Part shown: positions 51,945 to 60,703 of the stretch, in pieces
Layout of the letters: each line of letters begins with the position of its first letter
How positions within the stretch are numbered: position 1 is the first letter of the stretch
Assembly: GCF_013215705.1 (NCBI RefSeq)
Contig: NZ_JABSQR010000014.1
Span: forward strand, 62,001-126,000
Direction of reading: 5' to 3'
DNA from: Moritella sp.
GTDB taxonomy: Bacteria > Pseudomonadota > Gammaproteobacteria > Enterobacterales > Moritellaceae
DNA length: 64,000 nucleotides
Notes under the pieces: generated by a model
Seen by the model: the letters and a program-made list of their open reading frames with translations, nothing else
Told to the model about the DNA's origin: nothing
The model's database searches: none
Translations under genes and position numbers: made by a program

Positions 51945-51974
51945 TTAAAAAGGCTAAAGAATTATCGTTAGCCT
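51945..51974 (-). terminator. Terminator downstream of the PdsO-like gene
   Basis: On the minus strand AGGCTAA (51974-51968) pairs with TTAGCCT (51957-51951), and a U-run follows to about 51945. The gene ends at 51996. Confidence 0.75.
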
Positions 51975-51995
51975 AATCGTCATGCTCGAAATGTG

Positions 51996-52760
51996 TCAGA
52001 ATTGCATCGCTATTTCATCTGTGAGGCTATCTTTCATCTTGTTGTCTTGGTCATCGATAAACTCGATAGTTACTTTACGATCTCTTGGGTATTGAATAAG
52101 ATCTCCTAACGCTGAGCTTGCGTATTCGGCACCAAAAGATTGTACTTGGATATTATTTTCGTTAACACCTAACGCGATAAGTTGATCTTGTACTGCGACC
52201 GCTCTTTGCTGGGCTAAATTCATGTTTAGCTCTTCTTGTCCACTCGGGTCCGCGTGACCTGATAATACGATGTTTATGGTTGGATTATCTATTAAGTAAT
52301 CTGATAGCTGTGTCACTCGCGCTTGATTTGTGGTATCAATCGCACTTTGATTAACGGCAAACAGTAGATCCAGTTGTAAGGCGTCAAGGATAAGTTGTTG
52401 GTTAAGTTCTTCTGTTTCAGATATTTGTTGTAGCTGTTGGTCTAAAATTAATACGTCGTGTAACAACTGATTATTTTGTAATTCACTCGCCAGTAAATAT
52501 TCTGTTACCTGCTGGTTCTCTGCTGTTAACTGCTCAGAATCAATGGATTTATCCCAAGTATTATTAATCCAATCTCCGGCCGCAATACCGAGAACCAAAC
52601 CAATCGGACCACCCGCAATGGTGCCGACGATAATCGTGGATGAAAATACCCCGGCTTTCTCCCATGTGGTTAGTGGTTCTTGTTCCGCAGCATTGGCAGA
52701 GAGGCTAGTGCATGCTATTGACGTAATAAGTAATGTTTTTGCGAAGATAGATTTTTTCAT
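51996..52760 (-). CDS. OmpA-like protein resembling sortase-associated PdsO
   Basis: 254 residues. Signal peptide (MKKSIFAKTLLITSIACTSLSANA; cleavage near 24), a glycine-zipper membrane-type segment (GTIAGGPIGLVLGIAAGDWIN, about 45-65), a Gln-rich coiled region (about 80-130), and an OmpA C-terminal peptidoglycan-binding domain (NIVLSGHADPSGQEELNMNLAQQRAVAVQDQLIALGV). The layout is that of PdsO, the partner of proteobacterial dedicated sortases. No sortase or PdsR/PdsS lies here, so membership is tentative. The ATG at 52760 has AAGGAA upstream; the in-frame start at 52796 is not supported. Confidence 0.8.
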   Translation of the reverse strand: MKKSIFAKTLLITSIACTSLSANAAEQEPLTTWEKAGVFSSTIIVGTIAGGPIGLVLGIAAGDWINNTWDKSIDSEQLTAENQQVTEYLLASELQNNQLLHDVLILDQQLQQISETEELNQQLILDALQLDLLFAVNQSAIDTTNQARVTQLSDYLIDNPTINIVLSGHADPSGQEELNMNLAQQRAVAVQDQLIALGVNENNIQVQSFGAEYASSALGDLIQYPRDRKVTIEFIDDQDNKMKDSLTDEIAMQF

Positions 52761-52897
52761 GGTCAGTTTCCTTATGGATTTAAGACTGCTTAACAAGCTA
52801 TGACTCTATTAAAGCAACCAATAAAGACTTTTTAGGGCCAACAAAATGACAAGTTAAGTATCAATTATGACGAAAAATGACAGGGTTCAAAAAGGGC

Positions 52898-52953
52898 TAT
52901 ACCCAAGTTAAGCCATGATGCTGATTGTGCATCTTGAAGTAGCTTGGGTATAC
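52898..52953. repeat. Dispersed inverted repeat, family A
   Basis: The left arm from 52898 is TATACCCAAGTTAAGCCATG. The right arm is TGCATCTTGAAGTAGCTTGG continuing to TATAC (52928-52953). Inverted arms lie about 10 bases apart. The rest of the 350-base gap around it (52761-53111) is A+T-rich with a G-run at 53101-53105 (GGGGG), perhaps an odd ribosome site for the next gene. Confidence 0.85.
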
Positions 52954-53111
52954 ATGTAACGAGATTCATTAAATCGACGTCAATACAAAGTACTATTTTC
53001 ACCTCTATGAGATATTAAACGCATATTAGTTAGTGTCGATAACGTGATTTTTGTTATTTTAATTAGCTTGTATAAGAGGGGTGCTGTTACCACTTTTTTT
53101 GGGGGGCGTTA

Positions 53112-54140
53112 ATGAAAATAGTTAAATTGAACGTGTTTTGTTGCAGTGCGATTGCTGGGCTATTAGCGGGCTGTGCTACGTCTGTGGAGAATTTAGTGAT
53201 ACATCATGCGCAGCAAGTGGCAGAGCAGTCGTTGCTTAGCGGAGACCAAAAGTTAAATATTCAATATCTCGGTGTTGGTGGTTATTTATTTCAATATGGT
53301 GAAGACAGTATTATGACCGCCCCCTCGTTTACCAACCCGGGTTTGCTCAATGTGACCTTGCCTCTGTCAATTGAACCGGATACTGATTTGGTTGATAAAT
53401 TATTACCGGCCCATGCCAAGCAGGCCGAATTCATTTTAGTTGGTCATGCACATTATGATCACTTGATGGATGTGCCTTATATCATGCAGCGGCATATGCC
53501 TACGACGACAGCCGTTGGTTCAACGACAATGACCAATATCGTCACCGCCGTTATCGAAGATGAACGTTTGCTTGATATTAGTGATTATGCCGCGGTAGGT
53601 CAGCAACCGGGTAAGTGGGTATACAATCGTAATAACACTATTCGTTTTATGCCGATTAAATCCGATCATGCACCGCACTTTATGGGGATTAAAGTGATGT
53701 CAGGAAAATATGAAGATGCATTAACCGAGCTGCCAAGCACTGCATATGGTTGGAAAGAAGGACAAACATATGCGTATGTGATCGACTTTTTAGATATCCA
53801 GCAGCAACCGATTTATCGTATTCATTATCAAGATGCTGCTAGCAACTCTCCAGACGGATTAATGCCAGTGATGGCCGATACTAAGACGGTTGATATGGCC
53901 ATCTTATGTGTTGCTGCATTTCATCAGGTTGATAATTACCCCGAGGCTATCTTGCAACAGACGCAGCCACAAACAATAGTGTTAGGGCACTGGGAGGACT
54001 TCTTTGATAACCAGAATAAACCAGTTCGTGGTGTTCGGATGACCAATATCGATGATTTTATGCAGCGGGTTGAAGCGGTAAAAATGGATGATGCGACAGC
54101 CGTGTTACCAGCCCCTTTTTCATGGATACAGGCATACTAA
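53112..54140 (+). CDS. Lipoprotein with metallo-beta-lactamase fold
   Basis: 342 residues. Signal with lipobox LLAGC (Cys21). The fold markers are IQYLGVGGYLFQYGED, the metal motif VGHAHYDHLMDVPY (HxHxDH), an SDHAPHF segment with further His residues, and late LGHWEDFF. It is most like UlaG/RomA-type MBL hydrolases; substrate unknown. A phosphodiesterase or lactonase activity at the outer membrane is inferred, not shown. The TAATG at the start is preceded by an unusual run of G. Confidence 0.8.
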   Translation: MKIVKLNVFCCSAIAGLLAGCATSVENLVIHHAQQVAEQSLLSGDQKLNIQYLGVGGYLFQYGEDSIMTAPSFTNPGLLNVTLPLSIEPDTDLVDKLLPAHAKQAEFILVGHAHYDHLMDVPYIMQRHMPTTTAVGSTTMTNIVTAVIEDERLLDISDYAAVGQQPGKWVYNRNNTIRFMPIKSDHAPHFMGIKVMSGKYEDALTELPSTAYGWKEGQTYAYVIDFLDIQQQPIYRIHYQDAASNSPDGLMPVMADTKTVDMAILCVAAFHQVDNYPEAILQQTQPQTIVLGHWEDFFDNQNKPVRGVRMTNIDDFMQRVEAVKMDDATAVLPAPFSWIQAY

Positions 54141-54220
54141 TATGGGTGTTAGCGTAATCAGAGTAATAACACTAACAACATTGAGATAACTAAGTCGGCG
54201 TCAGTGCAATTAAAACAAGG

Positions 54221-54252
54221 AATGAGCTAGAGTCTAATGCTTCTAGCTCATT
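54221..54252 (+). terminator. Hairpin terminator after the MBL lipoprotein gene
   Basis: AATGAGCTAGA (54221-54231) pairs perfectly with TCTAGCTCATT (54242-54252), 80 bases after the stop. A T-poor tail (AGTTTCTG) makes it a weak intrinsic terminator. The rest of the gap to 54441 shows no clear feature. Confidence 0.5.
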
Positions 54253-54441
54253 AGTTTCTGAATGAGGGCATAACTCGATATAAGCACGACACTGAGTATA
54301 TCAATCAAGGTATATTCGCTGTTAGTAAAAATGACAATATGTCCTCTTAGGGGATGTTCAACAATTTGACGGTATTCCGTTGTTGTGGCAGGAGCCACTA
54401 GAGAATACTTATTTTAGTTTCGCTAAATGGAGTTAGCAACA

Positions 54442-55746
54442 ATGGCTAAGAAGACACTTTCTAATAATATCTCTCTACTTTCTGCATCCGTGGCATTAGC
54501 GCTGACAGCGGGTACCGCGCAAGCAAGTTTCGGTAATCTCGGCACCACATTTGGTTTATCTCCTGTTGATATTGCTTCTGCGCAGTCTTTTTCTTTATTT
54601 AATTCGCAATCCTCTGCCGCTTATTATAATCCATCTGCGCTAGCCGCTGCGGATCAAGGCGAGATGTATGTGGGTTTATTATCTGCAACCCCTGATATTA
54701 CTGCTGGCGAGCAAACATTTGATGAAGCAACACAACCAATACTTGCAGGTATGAATGTTAATGTAACGAATCTGTTTAATTTTTCTTACCCAATTTATTT
54801 TGGTCTGATTGCTGGTATCGAAAATTACGGTACTGAAATGATGGCGTTTAGCTCGTCAACATCAGAGACCGGTCAATTAGCTAATTATGGTGAGAAGCCA
54901 TTATTTGTTGCTGCATCGGGTTCAATTCAAATTATACCGGGCTTTACTATCGGTGGCGGTGCGCAAGTATCATTGCATGCTGATGCGACGATGAGTTTAG
55001 AAAGTGAATTGGATGGCACAGCGTCAGGTAATGAAAGTGTTGGTGTCGCCGCTGAGCCAGTGCTCACGCCAATTGCAGGGGTGACGTTAGATTTCGGACG
55101 TATGTTATGTGGCAGTGATAAGAGTTGTGCGGGTAATGGTATTACCTTTGCAGCGGCTTTCCGTGGTGAAAGTTATGGTCAAGCCAACATTAAGGCGGGA
55201 GCAACGATCACCAAAACGGTATCCGATTTACCCATTAACTTGTTAACGTATGATGCATACCAGCCAGATATTATCTCTGCGGGTATTCGTATTAAAGCCG
55301 GAATGGTGAGCTTCGCGATCAGTGCAGAGCAACAAAAATGGTCAGATTTAAATGACTTAATGTTAAACGACACAGTGAAAGATCAAGCCAGTGTCGGTTT
55401 CGAAGATATCATTATTCCACGTGCCGGTATCGAGCTGAATTTTAACGATACCATTAAATTAATGGCGGGTGCGAGTTATGAAGTCTCACCATTAAACCCA
55501 GATAAAGCGACGCTGGATGTGAATTATTTAAGTGCTGATAAATTAGTTGTCGGTGCTGGTTTCTCCTATTTCCATAAAGGCACTGGCTTATCGGCATATC
55601 CTTGGCAGATTGATTTAGCGTATCAGTTACAAGTACTTGATCCAACTGACCACATTATCTCTCATCAAGACAGCGCGAATAACTCCTCAGTTGAACTCGA
55701 AGGTACGGTATCAACTATTGCACTTTCGTTCACGACTAAGTTTTAA
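54442..55746 (+). CDS. FadL/OmpP1/TodX-family outer-membrane transporter
   Basis: Outer-membrane barrel of about 434 residues that probably carries hydrophobic compounds such as long-chain fatty acids. Signal peptide (ISLLSASVALALTAGTAQA) precedes the FadL start ASFGNLGTTFGLSPVDIASAQSFSLFNSQSSAAYYNPSALA, the NPA-type region that plugs the barrel. The ending SFTTKF supplies the terminal Phe. I use the ATG at 54442, with GGAG upstream; an in-frame ATG at 54427 is possible. The lipoprotein gene follows 9 bases later, so one transcript is likely. Confidence 0.85.
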   Translation: MAKKTLSNNISLLSASVALALTAGTAQASFGNLGTTFGLSPVDIASAQSFSLFNSQSSAAYYNPSALAAADQGEMYVGLLSATPDITAGEQTFDEATQPILAGMNVNVTNLFNFSYPIYFGLIAGIENYGTEMMAFSSSTSETGQLANYGEKPLFVAASGSIQIIPGFTIGGGAQVSLHADATMSLESELDGTASGNESVGVAAEPVLTPIAGVTLDFGRMLCGSDKSCAGNGITFAAAFRGESYGQANIKAGATITKTVSDLPINLLTYDAYQPDIISAGIRIKAGMVSFAISAEQQKWSDLNDLMLNDTVKDQASVGFEDIIIPRAGIELNFNDTIKLMAGASYEVSPLNPDKATLDVNYLSADKLVVGAGFSYFHKGTGLSAYPWQIDLAYQLQVLDPTDHIISHQDSANNSSVELEGTVSTIALSFTTKF

Positions 55747-55755
55747 GGGGGTTTT

Positions 55756-58700
55756 ATGAAAATAATTAACACTAAGCTTAACTCTTTCTTTAAATACAGC
55801 CTTATTACTTCTGCAATGATGCTTGCTGGTTGTGGTGTTGAACTACAAGATAATGAAAAAGTGGACGCGCCGGTTTTAACTGCAGAAGAAAATCGTGCGG
55901 CATTAGCCGAGCGTCGAGCGCAAAGCTTGTTTGCAGCCCACACGTTTTATGCGTTTCCATTTAATGGCCAAGCTGATGTGACCGTTAATACATCCGTGTT
56001 GCTGTCATTTTCGCATCCGCTAGATACTTTTTCGACGCAAGAGTTTACCTTAACCGACAGTGACGGCAATGTTATCGAAGGAACTGCGACGGAAGTGACT
56101 GAAGATAGCTTTGCAACTGATCCGAACAATACACAAGCTAATGGTTTGGCATTTAAGCCAGCATCACCACTTAAAGCGGGTGAACAATATACGGTGACTT
56201 ATGCAATCGGTTTGATTAATGAAGCGGATGGAAATAAAGAGTTAACGGTGACAAGAACCACGCAAGATCCATTGATATTTACCACGCGTTTAGCCAAAGA
56301 TGTAGAGCGTTTCACACTGGATAGCAATGGTTTTTTTCCGACTGATGATCTACCATTTACCACGTTCACGACATTGCGTTTACGCTTGACCAATGACGTT
56401 GATATAAAGACGTTAGTTTTAGGTGACACATTTAAGTTCCAAAAAGTCGGGTCGACAGAGCAAGTCGCAGGGGATTTAATTGCCAAAGGTCGTTACATCA
56501 CCTTTGATCCAGCGGTCGATCTTGATGTTGATGCAAGTTATGAACTTATCGTCAGTAATGGCGTGAAGGATAATCAGGGCAATAGTTTTGCGGGTTTAGA
56601 AAAAGTATTTACAGTATTAGACCCGGGTGAACGCGCATTTAAGCCAATGAACATAACCTTGAATAATGACAGTCAGGAATCACCTTACTCAGGTGAATTA
56701 ATGAATGCAGTAACTATTAAATCTGTGCTTATTGGCGCGAATGATACCACTTATGTTGATTCAGACCTGATCACTGAATTAGCCAATCTCGGTAAATTTA
56801 AAAATTCGGCGCCAATGGTGATCCGTAAAGGTTCTATTTTAAATAGCTCTAGCTTAACGGTTAAAGTAGGCGGTGAACTGCCTACTGGTTTTAGAACCGG
56901 TAATATTCGTATGACCAACATTTCGGATGCGACAGGTTATTTAATTAATAACACCAATTCTGATCATAAGTATGCACCGAAGCAATTGCATCTGTTTATG
57001 GATGTGGCGATGACCACGGATGGTTACGAAGAAGACGGCAAATTGAATGGTAAAGCCAATGGTGGTTTAAGCCAAAACATCATGCATCTTGAGTTGATTG
57101 GCACTGTTAGGACCGAAGGTCCTGCGATGATCATTGACGCGGTGAGTGAAATTGATTTGAAGATCTTGGGCGTGGATAATGCCCATGCGCAAATATCATT
57201 CCATATGGAGGCGTATACCGCAGACGAAACACCAGAACCTGCTGTTGATTTTGTTTCACCTGTATTCCAATCTGCTTATCCACATACCAATACTCAGCAT
57301 TTCAGCTTGGGTGATAATGTCACGATTACTTATAATGAACCGCTAGAATTATCGTCACTACAGAACCTTGTTCTTAAAGATGAAAATGGTGTCGCGGTAG
57401 AAACATTTATTTCGCAGGACGGTTCTTCTATTATTATTGATCCGACCGATAACTTAATGCCATTTACAGATTATACGGTTACGGGTGTCATTAAAGATCT
57501 TGCCGGTAACAGTGCGTATTTATCTCAACATTTTTCTACCCCAAATAAAGAGCAGGGCACAGTATTTGAAGAACATGGTGAGATTGCGGCTCGCTATACG
57601 GCCCCTATGGTCGAAGGCATGGTGCCGGGTTATTCATGTGCAATGGAAGATACGGATTTAAGCCTTGATATTGCGGGTCGTTGTGCAGGTGGTCTAGCTA
57701 CTGATCAAAAACTTAATATATTTAATTTACAAGAAGATCGCGATATCTTTGTGGTTTTCAGTCAGCAGATGGATGAAGCAAGTATACGTTTAGGTGAAAC
57801 CTGTAATACTGGTTCGTTCCGTGTTGAAATTGTAGAGCCTAATGGGTCCGGTAACTGTGTTGCAACGGTTCCTGGGGTGCTTAATTATGAGAATAAGATC
57901 TTAACCTTCTCTCCAAATGAGAACTGGCAGGATCAAGGTTCCAACGTATATCGTTATTCTTTAATTTCTGCGGAAGGTGAAACCAAAGGTAGCGTTGATT
58001 GTTCGAGCGGTGAGGTTCTGTGTAGTGCAGAAGGTTATCCGTTACAAACAACCTTGTTAAAGCCTGATAGTCATGAAGATCTTGGTGGTCCAGATATGCT
58101 CATGCCATTTCGCGCAGCACCGGCTGATAACTTAGTATTTAACCCACTGATGATGCCAACGTCCGATACCAATCGTGACTATCGTTGGGATGAGATAAAG
58201 GAAGACGTTATCAGTGGTAACTTTGCTAAATTATCATTATTGGAGACTGGTGGTCTATTACATAGAGCTACAGTTGGCTGTGAATTAGATCAGACTTGTA
58301 GTGATAATTATGCAAAAACTTATATCTCTGGGTTCATGCCTACAGAAGTAGGCGAGTATGATGCTATAAACAATCGTATACCAGTGAAAATTCATGCCGA
58401 GCAATTGATATCGTCGAATGTGAATGTGAGCGCAAGACTTGGTGGTAACTTCATTGGTATGGACTCTGTTGTTCCAACTGGCACTATGGTAATGCGCCCT
58501 CTTTATCCGGTAGGTGATGATGGAAAAACTGAAGTACCTACGGGTTATATCATTTGGAATGAGGAAGAGGGTAGACTCAATTTCAAGATTGATTTAGATA
58601 TATATATGGATAATCCATTTATGAGTGTATTGGGTGGTTTTATTGAGCACAATCTTCACAGTTATTTACTTGAGAACGTTCAGTTACAAGGCCCTTTGAC

Positions 58701-58878
58701 GTTTTTAGAAGATGGCCGCATGAATATTGAATTGAGGAATCTAAATCTGATCACATTAGGTGTTGAAATGGAGATAGACGCACCCATATTGGAATGGATT
58801 GGGGAAGTTGCTGGAATGACGCTGGCTATTGCACCGGGTGATATGTCACTACAACAGATATCACAACCGATGAAATAA
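55756..58878 (+). CDS. Giant Ig-like-domain lipoprotein paired with the FadL-family gene
   Basis: 1040 residues. Signal with lipobox MLAGC (Cys26). At least two SbsA-type Ig-like domains (about 70-165, 205-285 and 495-590) show the repeated DxxGNx, ExYTVT and LKDxNG strands. Middle and C-terminal parts have a lipid-protein-like beta-rich organisation with FxIDLDIYMDNPF. I saw no GXSXG or other catalytic motif, so it is not a clear VolA-type lysophospholipase, though VolA is also encoded beside a FadL. Function unknown; a surface lipid-binding partner is the guess. It ends at a strong terminator. Confidence 0.8.
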   Translation: MKIINTKLNSFFKYSLITSAMMLAGCGVELQDNEKVDAPVLTAEENRAALAERRAQSLFAAHTFYAFPFNGQADVTVNTSVLLSFSHPLDTFSTQEFTLTDSDGNVIEGTATEVTEDSFATDPNNTQANGLAFKPASPLKAGEQYTVTYAIGLINEADGNKELTVTRTTQDPLIFTTRLAKDVERFTLDSNGFFPTDDLPFTTFTTLRLRLTNDVDIKTLVLGDTFKFQKVGSTEQVAGDLIAKGRYITFDPAVDLDVDASYELIVSNGVKDNQGNSFAGLEKVFTVLDPGERAFKPMNITLNNDSQESPYSGELMNAVTIKSVLIGANDTTYVDSDLITELANLGKFKNSAPMVIRKGSILNSSSLTVKVGGELPTGFRTGNIRMTNISDATGYLINNTNSDHKYAPKQLHLFMDVAMTTDGYEEDGKLNGKANGGLSQNIMHLELIGTVRTEGPAMIIDAVSEIDLKILGVDNAHAQISFHMEAYTADETPEPAVDFVSPVFQSAYPHTNTQHFSLGDNVTITYNEPLELSSLQNLVLKDENGVAVETFISQDGSSIIIDPTDNLMPFTDYTVTGVIKDLAGNSAYLSQHFSTPNKEQGTVFEEHGEIAARYTAPMVEGMVPGYSCAMEDTDLSLDIAGRCAGGLATDQKLNIFNLQEDRDIFVVFSQQMDEASIRLGETCNTGSFRVEIVEPNGSGNCVATVPGVLNYENKILTFSPNENWQDQGSNVYRYSLISAEGETKGSVDCSSGEVLCSAEGYPLQTTLLKPDSHEDLGGPDMLMPFRAAPADNLVFNPLMMPTSDTNRDYRWDEIKEDVISGNFAKLSLLETGGLLHRATVGCELDQTCSDNYAKTYISGFMPTEVGEYDAINNRIPVKIHAEQLISSNVNVSARLGGNFIGMDSVVPTGTMVMRPLYPVGDDGKTEVPTGYIIWNEEEGRLNFKIDLDIYMDNPFMSVLGGFIEHNLHSYLLENVQLQGPLTFLEDGRMNIELRNLNLITLGVEMEIDAPILEWIGEVAGMTLAIAPGDMSLQQISQPMK

Positions 58879-58914
58879 TATTTTATTTCAGTTAGGTTAA
58901 AGTGAGTAAAATAC

Positions 58915-58960
58915 AGGCTGCACATCTTTATGAATATAAATGTGCAGCCTTTTTATTTTT
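58915..58960 (+). terminator. Rho-independent terminator of the FadL-lipoprotein unit
   Basis: AGGCTGCACAT (58915-58925) pairs with ATGTGCAGCCT (58940-58950) and a T-run (TTTTATTTTT) follows. It lies tail to tail with norR. Confidence 0.88.
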
Positions 58961-58979
58961 CAACGTTACTTTTCAATTG

Positions 58980-60533
58980 TTATTTTTTCAATTCAATCCG
59001 CTTAGCTAATCGATGAAGATTGCCGACATCAACAGAAAGTTGGCGTGCCGTTGCAGCCCAGTTATTGTTGTTTTCTTTGAGCGCTTTGCTAATTAACTGT
59101 CGTTGAAATTGCTCGGTCGCGTCACGTAAATTATCGGCAGGTATCTTGGTGACGGACATTATCGGCTGCTCAATCATATCTGTTACTTCAACTAGTGCAT
59201 GCTCAAGCTTAAAGTGCGAGGGCTGCAGTATCACGTATTCATCTGTAGCTTCTGCTCTGGCAAGGATTGCGGCGCGATTAATACTGTGCTCCAATTCTCT
59301 AATATTACCTGGCCATGGATAATTCATTAATATAGCTTGGCAAGTAGAACTTAACCTCAGGTGGCTTAGTTGCAGTTTACTGCGACAGCGTTCAATAAAG
59401 AAACCAGCCAATAATATAATATCTTCGCCACGCTCGCGCAGCGGTGACACTGTAATGGGAAATACGCTAAGGCGATGATAAAGGTCTGCTCTAAAGCGAC
59501 CTGCAAGTACTTCTTCTTTTAAATCTTTGTTGGTTGCCGCGATAATGCGGGTATCGACTTTTAAGTTGCGATCATCACCAATACGTTGCAAGTCACCATA
59601 TTGCAATACCCGTAATAATTTCGATTGTAAAGTCAGGGTTAACTCGCCAATTTCATCAAGAAACAGGGTGCCTTTATCTGCTAATTCAAATTTACCACTG
59701 CGATTACTGATGGCACCGGTAAATGCGCCTTTGACATGGCCAAATAGTTCACTTTCGGCAATAGCTTCTGGTAAGGCAGCGCAGTTAAGGTAGATCAGTG
59801 GTTTATCAGCACGAGAGGATTGCTGGTGGATTGCGGTGGCGACTAATTCCTTACCCACCCCTGTTTCCCCCAAGATTAATGCGGTCATATCGGTACTGGC
59901 AACGACGCTTATCTCTTTTTTTAAGGCTTGGATCGACGCGGACTGACCAATAATTTCAGTGTTACTTTGCGGTTGATGTTTGGCGGGATCTGAGTCAGTC
60001 ACATCGCCCGCCGCTTTTTCCAGTTTATCCATCAATAATGCAATGTTAAGCGTCGCGGCTGCAAGTGCACTCACTGTACGTAGTTCATCATTGCTGAAGT
60101 TATCAAACTGGTGGGGATCAAAGCTATCGAGAGTCAGTGCTCCAATCAGGCGTTGATTTGCCATTAAAGGTAAACCAACACAGGCATGCACATGTAAATT
60201 ACCTTCATGCGAGGTGATCAGGGTGTCATAAGGGTCGGGCAGAGAACTGTCGGCGGGGAACCTGACTACGTCGCCAGCTCTGGCAATGGCTTCTAATCTT
60301 GGGTGTTCACTGATATTAAATTGTCTGCCCAAGACGTCAGCATTCAGGCCATTAATTGCTAAGGGTTTGAAATGCTGTCCCTTAAACTCTAATAGCGCGG
60401 ATGCATCACAGCTGAATAATCTGCGCATTGTGGTGAGTAGGCGCTCGAAACGATCCTGACTGGAAATATTGGTGGTTAGATCCAAGGCGATATGGATAAG
60501 GTCTTTGGTGGTAGTTTGCATAATGTTAGCCAT
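58980..60533 (-). CDS. norR: Nitric oxide-responsive sigma-54 activator NorR
   Basis: Enhancer-binding protein of about 517 residues. The GAF domain (about 20-170), which carries the non-heme iron NO sensor, has [20 protein letters not shown] and [17 protein letters not shown] like E. coli NorR. The AAA+ domain contains LGETGVGKE (Walker A), the GAFTGA loop, and LFLDEIGE (Walker B). A Fis-type HTH ends the protein ([24 protein letters not shown]). It is divergent from norV. The ATG at 60533 is chosen; 60521 is equally possible, as neither has a ribosome site. Confidence 0.95.
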   Translation of the reverse strand: MANIMQTTTKDLIHIALDLTTNISSQDRFERLLTTMRRLFSCDASALLEFKGQHFKPLAINGLNADVLGRQFNISEHPRLEAIARAGDVVRFPADSSLPDPYDTLITSHEGNLHVHACVGLPLMANQRLIGALTLDSFDPHQFDNFSNDELRTVSALAAATLNIALLMDKLEKAAGDVTDSDPAKHQPQSNTEIIGQSASIQALKKEISVVASTDMTALILGETGVGKELVATAIHQQSSRADKPLIYLNCAALPEAIAESELFGHVKGAFTGAISNRSGKFELADKGTLFLDEIGELTLTLQSKLLRVLQYGDLQRIGDDRNLKVDTRIIAATNKDLKEEVLAGRFRADLYHRLSVFPITVSPLRERGEDIILLAGFFIERCRSKLQLSHLRLSSTCQAILMNYPWPGNIRELEHSINRAAILARAEATDEYVILQPSHFKLEHALVEVTDMIEQPIMSVTKIPADNLRDATEQFQRQLISKALKENNNNWAATARQLSVDVGNLHRLAKRIELKK

Positions 60534-60543
60534 ATAAAACACT

Positions 60544-60554
60544 GTCTTATCGAC
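60544..60554. promoter_or_regulatory. NorR box 1
   Basis: GTCTTATCGAC fits the NorR core GT-N7-AC. It is the farthest of three from the norV promoter, about 98 bases upstream of it. Confidence 0.7.
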
Positions 60555-60562
60555 ATTGTATA

Positions 60563-60573
60563 GTCATAATGAC
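60563..60573. promoter_or_regulatory. NorR box 2
   Basis: GTCATAATGAC is a perfect inverted repeat with the GT-N7-AC core, 19 bases from box 1 centre to centre. Confidence 0.8.
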
Positions 60574-60587
60574 AATAAGTAAAGGTA

Positions 60588-60598
60588 GTCATTATGAC
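60588..60598. promoter_or_regulatory. NorR box 3
   Basis: GTCATTATGAC is a perfect inverted repeat with the GT-N7-AC core, 25 bases from box 2 centre to centre. Confidence 0.8.
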
Positions 60599-60623
60599 AG
60601 TGCTCGTTTGTTGTTGTTATATA

Positions 60624-60636
60624 AATCAACAGGTTA
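60624..60636 (+). promoter_or_regulatory. IHF binding site
   Basis: AATCAACAGGTTA matches WATCAANNNNTTR at every position. It lies between the NorR boxes and the sigma-54 promoter, where DNA bending would bring them together. Confidence 0.7.
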
Positions 60637-60641
60637 ACTTT

Positions 60642-60657
60642 TGGCACGGTACCTGCA
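60642..60657 (+). promoter_or_regulatory. Sigma-54 (-24/-12) promoter of norVW
   Basis: TGGCACGGTACCTGCA fits TGGCACG-N4-TTGCA with one mismatch (CTGCA). The GG and GC elements are correctly spaced. norV starts 47 bases downstream. Confidence 0.9.
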
Positions 60658-60703
60658 GTTAATAGGTCATATAAATTCGTTAACTTTTTAATTGGAATAC
60701 AAT

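Noticed and set aside
55756-58878. VolA-type lysophospholipase identity for the giant lipoprotein
   Set aside because: The FadL neighbour fits, but I found no GXSXG nucleophile or other lipase motif in the protein.
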